The notes under the pieces were generated by a model that saw nothing but the letters and a program-made list of their open reading frames with translations, had not been told where the DNA came from and did no database searches. A stretch of 64,000 bases of DNA from Lacihabitans soyangensis (GTDB lineage: Bacteria > Bacteroidota > Bacteroidia > Cytophagales > Spirosomataceae): positions 26,915-90,914 of the forward strand of contig NZ_RJUF01000012.1 of the NCBI RefSeq assembly GCF_024343775.1, read 5' to 3'. The position numbers and the translations under genes were made by a program. Positions 60,986 to 64,000 of the stretch are shown here, in pieces. Every line of letters begins with the position of its first letter. Position 1 is the stretch's first letter.

Positions 60986-62063
60986 TGCACTCCTAGACGG
61001 CCAAACCTTGACCGAACCCACGCCCGAAAAGCCCGCCGTTAGATGGTCTGATTTTAAAATAGACAATACAACCGATATTCCGCCAATGGTACCCACTTTG
61101 TACATTAACGGTTCTATTATGTGTTGTGAGGACGGAATTTTTATGATGACCGGAATGAAGAAAACCGGAAAGTCTATTGTACTAAACAATGTACTTGCAA
61201 CGGCTTTTGTAGATGACGATAAAGTAAATCTAAACCCCGCCCGGTTTCTTCATATTAACACGGTCAAATGCCCGCCCGATAAATATGTGATCTACCTAGA
61301 CAACGAACAAAGCCGGGCTAGAACCCAAAAGTTTTTTTATAGGGTAATGAAAAAGGCCGAACTAATCGAACCGCCAAAAAACCTACTGTTCTACAATCTT
61401 AAGCGATTAACCGCCAAAGAACGGGTACAATTTCTAAAAGAGGAGATTATGCCAATAGCTAATAAAATCTATCTCATAATGTTAGACGGTTTGGTGGACT
61501 TTGTAAAGTCTATGAATGACGAGGTCGAAGCAAAAGAATTTTACGATTTGTATTCTCAGATCATACCCGAAACCGTTAGCACGGTGGCCGTGATGCACTC
61601 CAAACCGGGCGGCGAGTCCATGGGGCATATTGGGGCGTTTTTCGACAAAAAAGCCGTGGGTGCCGCCAATAACAAAAAGGATAGAACCGACGGAACACAT
61701 ACGCTAGAATGTAGCTATGCCCGTGAGGATTCTGACTTTGAAGAGATAGCGTACAAATGGGATAATTTCGAAGAGGATTTTCGAGTATTAGGTGATGACG
61801 AAAAATTAGCACTAAAACAGAAAACCCTTGAGGATAAAATCAATAAATGGCGGGATGCCGTAAACCAAATATTTGCCGTCAATACCTACCTAGATAAACC
61901 TGGGGTTTATGATGGAATTAAAAACTACGACAATACTATAAAAAAGGACGGTGTAGATTCCAAAACCCTAAGTAAGTACGTAAGGGAACAACTCAAAAAG
62001 TACCTAGAACACGGACTAATCGAACTTAAAGACAATCAATATTTTAAAACTAAACAAGATTAA
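60963..62063 (+). CDS. RepA-like RecA-fold ATPase
   Basis: A 366-residue AAA/RecA-fold protein of the plasmid/phage RepA type. Walker A is GMKKTGKS (64-71) and Walker B is LIMLD (171-175); a following VMHSKPGG segment (about 210-217) fits motif 3. A C-terminal winged-helix-like region (about 310-366) follows. It probably acts as the replicative helicase or an accessory of the mobile element. Cytosine-rich codons (ccc, gcc, acc) differ from the AT-rich chromosomal genes to the left. Confidence 0.75.
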   Translation: MSKKNLTDALLDGQTLTEPTPEKPAVRWSDFKIDNTTDIPPMVPTLYINGSIMCCEDGIFMMTGMKKTGKSIVLNNVLATAFVDDDKVNLNPARFLHINTVKCPPDKYVIYLDNEQSRARTQKFFYRVMKKAELIEPPKNLLFYNLKRLTAKERVQFLKEEIMPIANKIYLIMLDGLVDFVKSMNDEVEAKEFYDLYSQIIPETVSTVAVMHSKPGGESMGHIGAFFDKKAVGAANNKKDRTDGTHTLECSYAREDSDFEEIAYKWDNFEEDFRVLGDDEKLALKQKTLEDKINKWRDAVNQIFAVNTYLDKPGVYDGIKNYDNTIKKDGVDSKTLSKYVREQLKKYLEHGLIELKDNQYFKTKQD

Positions 62064-62067
62064 GAAA

Positions 62068-62337
62068 ATGCAAACACTATCAAACACCCACCCCGCCCCA
62101 ATTGCGGAACTCAAAGCGGCTTTGATTGCCGATATAAAGAAAATTTGGCCGCTCCGTGTTCTACTTGATACAACAACGGGCTACTTAAAATCCGGCGATA
62201 ACGCAAATGGTATATATCAATTTTGGAATATCAAAAAGCCCGGCTCTAGTTTCGTTTACCAAATAGATTACATGAAAGATGATCTATTTATAAGGTTTAA
62301 ACTTAGTTCAAAGGAATTTTTCAACGCTAAAGATTAA
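62068..62337 (+). CDS. Hypothetical protein
   Basis: An 89-residue soluble protein, 4 nt after the RepA-like gene, beginning MQTLSNTHPAPIAELKAALI. No motif is recognised. Confidence 0.5.
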   Translation: MQTLSNTHPAPIAELKAALIADIKKIWPLRVLLDTTTGYLKSGDNANGIYQFWNIKKPGSSFVYQIDYMKDDLFIRFKLSSKEFFNAKD

Positions 62338-62341
62338 TAAC

Positions 62342-62518
62342 ATGAGTTGTGTAAAACCCGATTTTATCAAATATTGTAAAGAAACTAGAGAACAATTTGT
62401 GAATCATATAAATGAGCGGCACGGTTGGGAACCGGAACTAAGAACAGAATCCGAAAAGCTTTTAATCTGTTTCGATCAAATGTTAGAAAAACTTAAACAA
62501 CAACAATTAAAAAAATGA
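62342..62518 (+). CDS. Small hypothetical protein
   Basis: A 58-residue frame beginning MSCVKPDFIKYCKETREQF, charged and helical. It is 4 nt after the previous gene and has an ATGA overlap with the next, which supports it despite its size. Confidence 0.5.
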   Translation: MSCVKPDFIKYCKETREQFVNHINERHGWEPELRTESEKLLICFDQMLEKLKQQQLKK

Positions 62519-62736
62519 TCGCAATACAAGAAATAATAATATGGCACCTAATAATTTATTTGGGGCTTTGTGCGTGGTGGTCGTTGTTGGCTATTCATAT
62601 TTATTACCTGAGGTGCCAAAAAGTCAACAAAGAACCAAGATTGTTCTTTACTTTATTTTGGATGATCTGTTTTCCTCTTAGATTGTTACTCGAAAACCTT
62701 TCTTTAATTTTTAAACCTAAAAAATGGCCTAAGTGA
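62515..62736 (+). CDS. Small membrane protein
   Basis: A 73-residue protein with two hydrophobic stretches (IIIWHLIIYLGLCAWWSLLA and LFFTLFWMICFPLRLLL). It overlaps both neighbours by one to four nt. Function is unknown. Confidence 0.5.
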   Translation: MIAIQEIIIWHLIIYLGLCAWWSLLAIHIYYLRCQKVNKEPRLFFTLFWMICFPLRLLLENLSLIFKPKKWPK

Positions 62737-62924
62737 TGGATATTAGAAACTTAAAAAAACTGCAAAAAATACATAGTCAATTAGAAAATATTTGTGCCAC
62801 TTTGGAAAATATCAGCGATGACGAAAAAGAAACCGACCCCGCCGCCGCCGAGCAAATATTGATGTACAAAGATTACATTCAAACCCAAACGGAGGAACTA
62901 AACGAATTTATAGAGGAACCTTAA
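62736..62924 (+). CDS. Small coiled-coil protein
   Basis: From the ATG at 62736 (overlapping the previous TGA), a 62-residue acidic, helical protein beginning MDIRNLKKLQKIHSQLENI. It is the last gene of the early operon; a strong terminator follows. Confidence 0.5.
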   Translation: MDIRNLKKLQKIHSQLENICATLENISDDEKETDPAAAEQILMYKDYIQTQTEELNEFIEEP

Positions 62925-62927
62925 AAC

Positions 62928-62956
62928 AAAAAGCCCCGCCAATAGCGGGGCTTTTT
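62928..62956. terminator. Bidirectional terminator of the early operon
   Basis: AAAAAGCCCCGC / GCGGGGCTTTTT with a 5-nt loop separates the plus-strand early genes from the convergent minus-strand block. Confidence 0.9.
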
Positions 62957-62983
62957 AGTGATACTCTGAAAAATGTTAAAACC

Positions 62984-63388
62984 CTAATTCTTTAAAATAA
63001 AATAAGTTCCCGCAACTATGCCCACCCGGTAAGCCCAAATTTCTAATGTCTGAAGAACCAAACGCCGCTTTAAAACTTTCTTTTCTCGCTCTAGGGTTTC
63101 ATTGCGTTTGGTGGTGGTGGCGTTTTTGTTACGCTCTGAAAGATATAATGTTTTTGTTTCTACTATAATGCTATCCTGAAACCGGGCGATTTCCTTATAT
63201 ACTCTTAACTGCAAAAGGTCGGTTTGTATCCTTTCGGCTTTGGCACTATCAATAGTTATTGAAGAACGACTGTAAGGTATCGAGGTTTGACCGTTTGCGG
63301 TACTGAATAGAAACAAGTTCATATTTGCAAGAATCAAGATTATAATTATAGACCTCGATTCTCTGAAATGCTTTTTTAATGTTTTCAT
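62984..63388 (-). CDS. Exported/membrane hypothetical protein nested with the upstream gene
   Basis: From the Met at 63388 (MKTLKKHFRESRS), a 134-residue protein with a signal peptide or anchor (IIIILILANMNLFLFSTANGQ), a coiled-coil middle and a hydrophobic C-terminal segment. Its first 140 nt overlap the end of the next gene upstream in another frame. The nesting recalls phage spanin pairs, but no lipobox is present, so this is only a suggestion. Confidence 0.5.
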   Translation of the reverse strand: MKTLKKHFRESRSIIIILILANMNLFLFSTANGQTSIPYSRSSITIDSAKAERIQTDLLQLRVYKEIARFQDSIIVETKTLYLSERNKNATTTKRNETLEREKKVLKRRLVLQTLEIWAYRVGIVAGTYFILKN

Positions 63389-63581
63389 TCTCAATTAATA
63401 TTTGGTTTTGGGTTTCTCGCTTGCTGATGTTTGCCGAGTTAATGGTTATTGGCCTAAATACTTGTTTGGCTATGTCACGCCCTACCATGAAAAGAATAAA
63501 AGCCAATATTGCAAAAATGGGTTTGATGTTCCCGATTTTGTCAAATGCTTTGGATAGGAATATTAATGTTTTCTTTGTCAT
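63249..63581 (-). CDS. Single-pass membrane protein
   Basis: A 110-residue protein with an N-terminal cytoplasmic helix, one membrane segment (about 20-36, PIFAILAFILFMVGRDI) and a coiled-coil tail, a topology like an inner-membrane spanin. Its ATG overlaps the stop of the upstream partial gene by 4 nt, and its end overlaps the next gene by 140 nt. Confidence 0.5.
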   Translation of the reverse strand: MTKKTLIFLSKAFDKIGNIKPIFAILAFILFMVGRDIAKQVFRPITINSANISKRETQNQILIENENIKKAFQRIEVYNYNLDSCKYELVSIQYRKRSNLDTLQSFFNNY

Positions 63582-64000
63582 AGCCCTAAAATTACTTTAC
63601 GATGCAACAATACTTGACTATTATCAATGCTTCCATTTGGTAAGCGTATCGGCATAAATGGTTTTGCACATTCTACGTTTTCACTACCGGCGTATTTGTT
63701 TAAAAATGGTACCCGTGGATTATTGGCCGCAAATATGAACGCATTGTTTAATTGTGCCTCTATCTCTTGATCTGTTCCGGGGTTTGTGTAGCCCGGGCGA
63801 TCAAATGGATTAATCTTCTGATAGTTCGCAACGCCGCTTGTTATGGTAGCTACGAGATCATACGGCGTAATGTTCAAAAAATCCGCTCTTACCTCGTTTT
63901 CTTGCTGAATTATGCCACTAAACAAGTGATTCCCGGCGTAACCTTTTCCCGGTGTCAAATAATTGCTTCCGGCTTTAAAACCGTAAGCGGCATAATTGCC
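63578..64000 (-). CDS. C-terminal part of an element gene cut by the window edge
   Basis: The frame is open through 64000, so only the last 140 residues are visible. The part seen is soluble, Asn/Pro-rich and contains GYAGNHLFSGIIQQENEVR and ITPYDLVATITSGVANYQ. No family is recognised; an internal TTG at 63958 is unlikely to be the start. It is the upstream gene of the minus-strand block. Confidence 0.6.
   Translation of the reverse strand, partial: GNYAAYGFKAGSNYLTPGKGYAGNHLFSGIIQQENEVRADFLNITPYDLVATITSGVANYQKINPFDRPGYTNPGTDQEIEAQLNNAFIFAANNPRVPFLNKYAGSENVECAKPFMPIRLPNGSIDNSQVLLHRKVILGL

Overview
The window looks like a stretch of a Bacteroidota chromosome, most likely from the order Cytophagales. 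The base composition is AT-rich and Shine-Dalgarno sequences are weak or absent. The clearest promoters match the Bacteroidota -33 TTTG / -7 TAnnTTTG pattern (dnaA has TACATTTG). Many proteins belong to families typical of this phylum: a lipocalin-like lipoprotein, a CrtY-type lycopene cyclase, an AtpB with a long exported N-terminus, and a DUF4097-like protein in a sigma-factor operon. No rRNA, tRNA or CRISPR array was seen.

From about 1 to 42 kb the content is mostly core metabolism and housekeeping. It includes tatA, malate dehydrogenase, sucD, metK behind a candidate SAM riboswitch, an outer-membrane protein/lipA/lycopene cyclase operon, a HerA-like ATPase with a small kinase, a CNNM/CorC transporter with pyrE, cysM, an M1 peptidase and an ECF sigma operon. 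It continues with an M28 peptidase, ybaB/glycosyltransferase/coaE, dnaA, the F0 half of ATP synthase (atpB-E-F-H, ended by a terminator with no atpA/G), tdk, recQ, kdsD, nadB, an isolated nuoD, serine acetyltransferase and gltX. Genes run in short operons on both strands, usually separated by strong intrinsic terminators.

From about 43.4 to 55.2 kb the content becomes accessory. A secreted GHL6-like glycoside hydrolase is flanked by clusters of short palindromic repeats. A five-gene minus-strand operon encodes two exported esterases, a CitMHS-type carboxylate transporter and two AtuA-related proteins. An unknown membrane protein, a repeat-rich gap, a serine beta-lactamase-like hydrolase and a CPBP membrane protease follow.

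The most unusual locus is at 55.4-58.7 kb. It is a two-gene operon with a 2-nt gap that encodes a reverse transcriptase (RT) with a long C-terminal extension and a family A DNA polymerase carrying both catalytic aspartates but no recognised nuclease domain. A gene-poor region of about 640 bp lies upstream. Two inverted copies of a 27-bp repeat (52.9 and 59.1 kb) bracket the segment. I infer a defence or retro-element function; no function can be read directly from the sequence.

From about 59.2 kb to the right edge lies what looks like one end of a prophage or other integrated element. It has a divergent repressor/Cro-like switch with a dyad operator, a run of small overlapping ORFs, a RepA-like RecA-fold ATPase and a strong terminator. 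A convergent minus-strand block follows, with two nested membrane-protein genes and a gene cut by the window edge.
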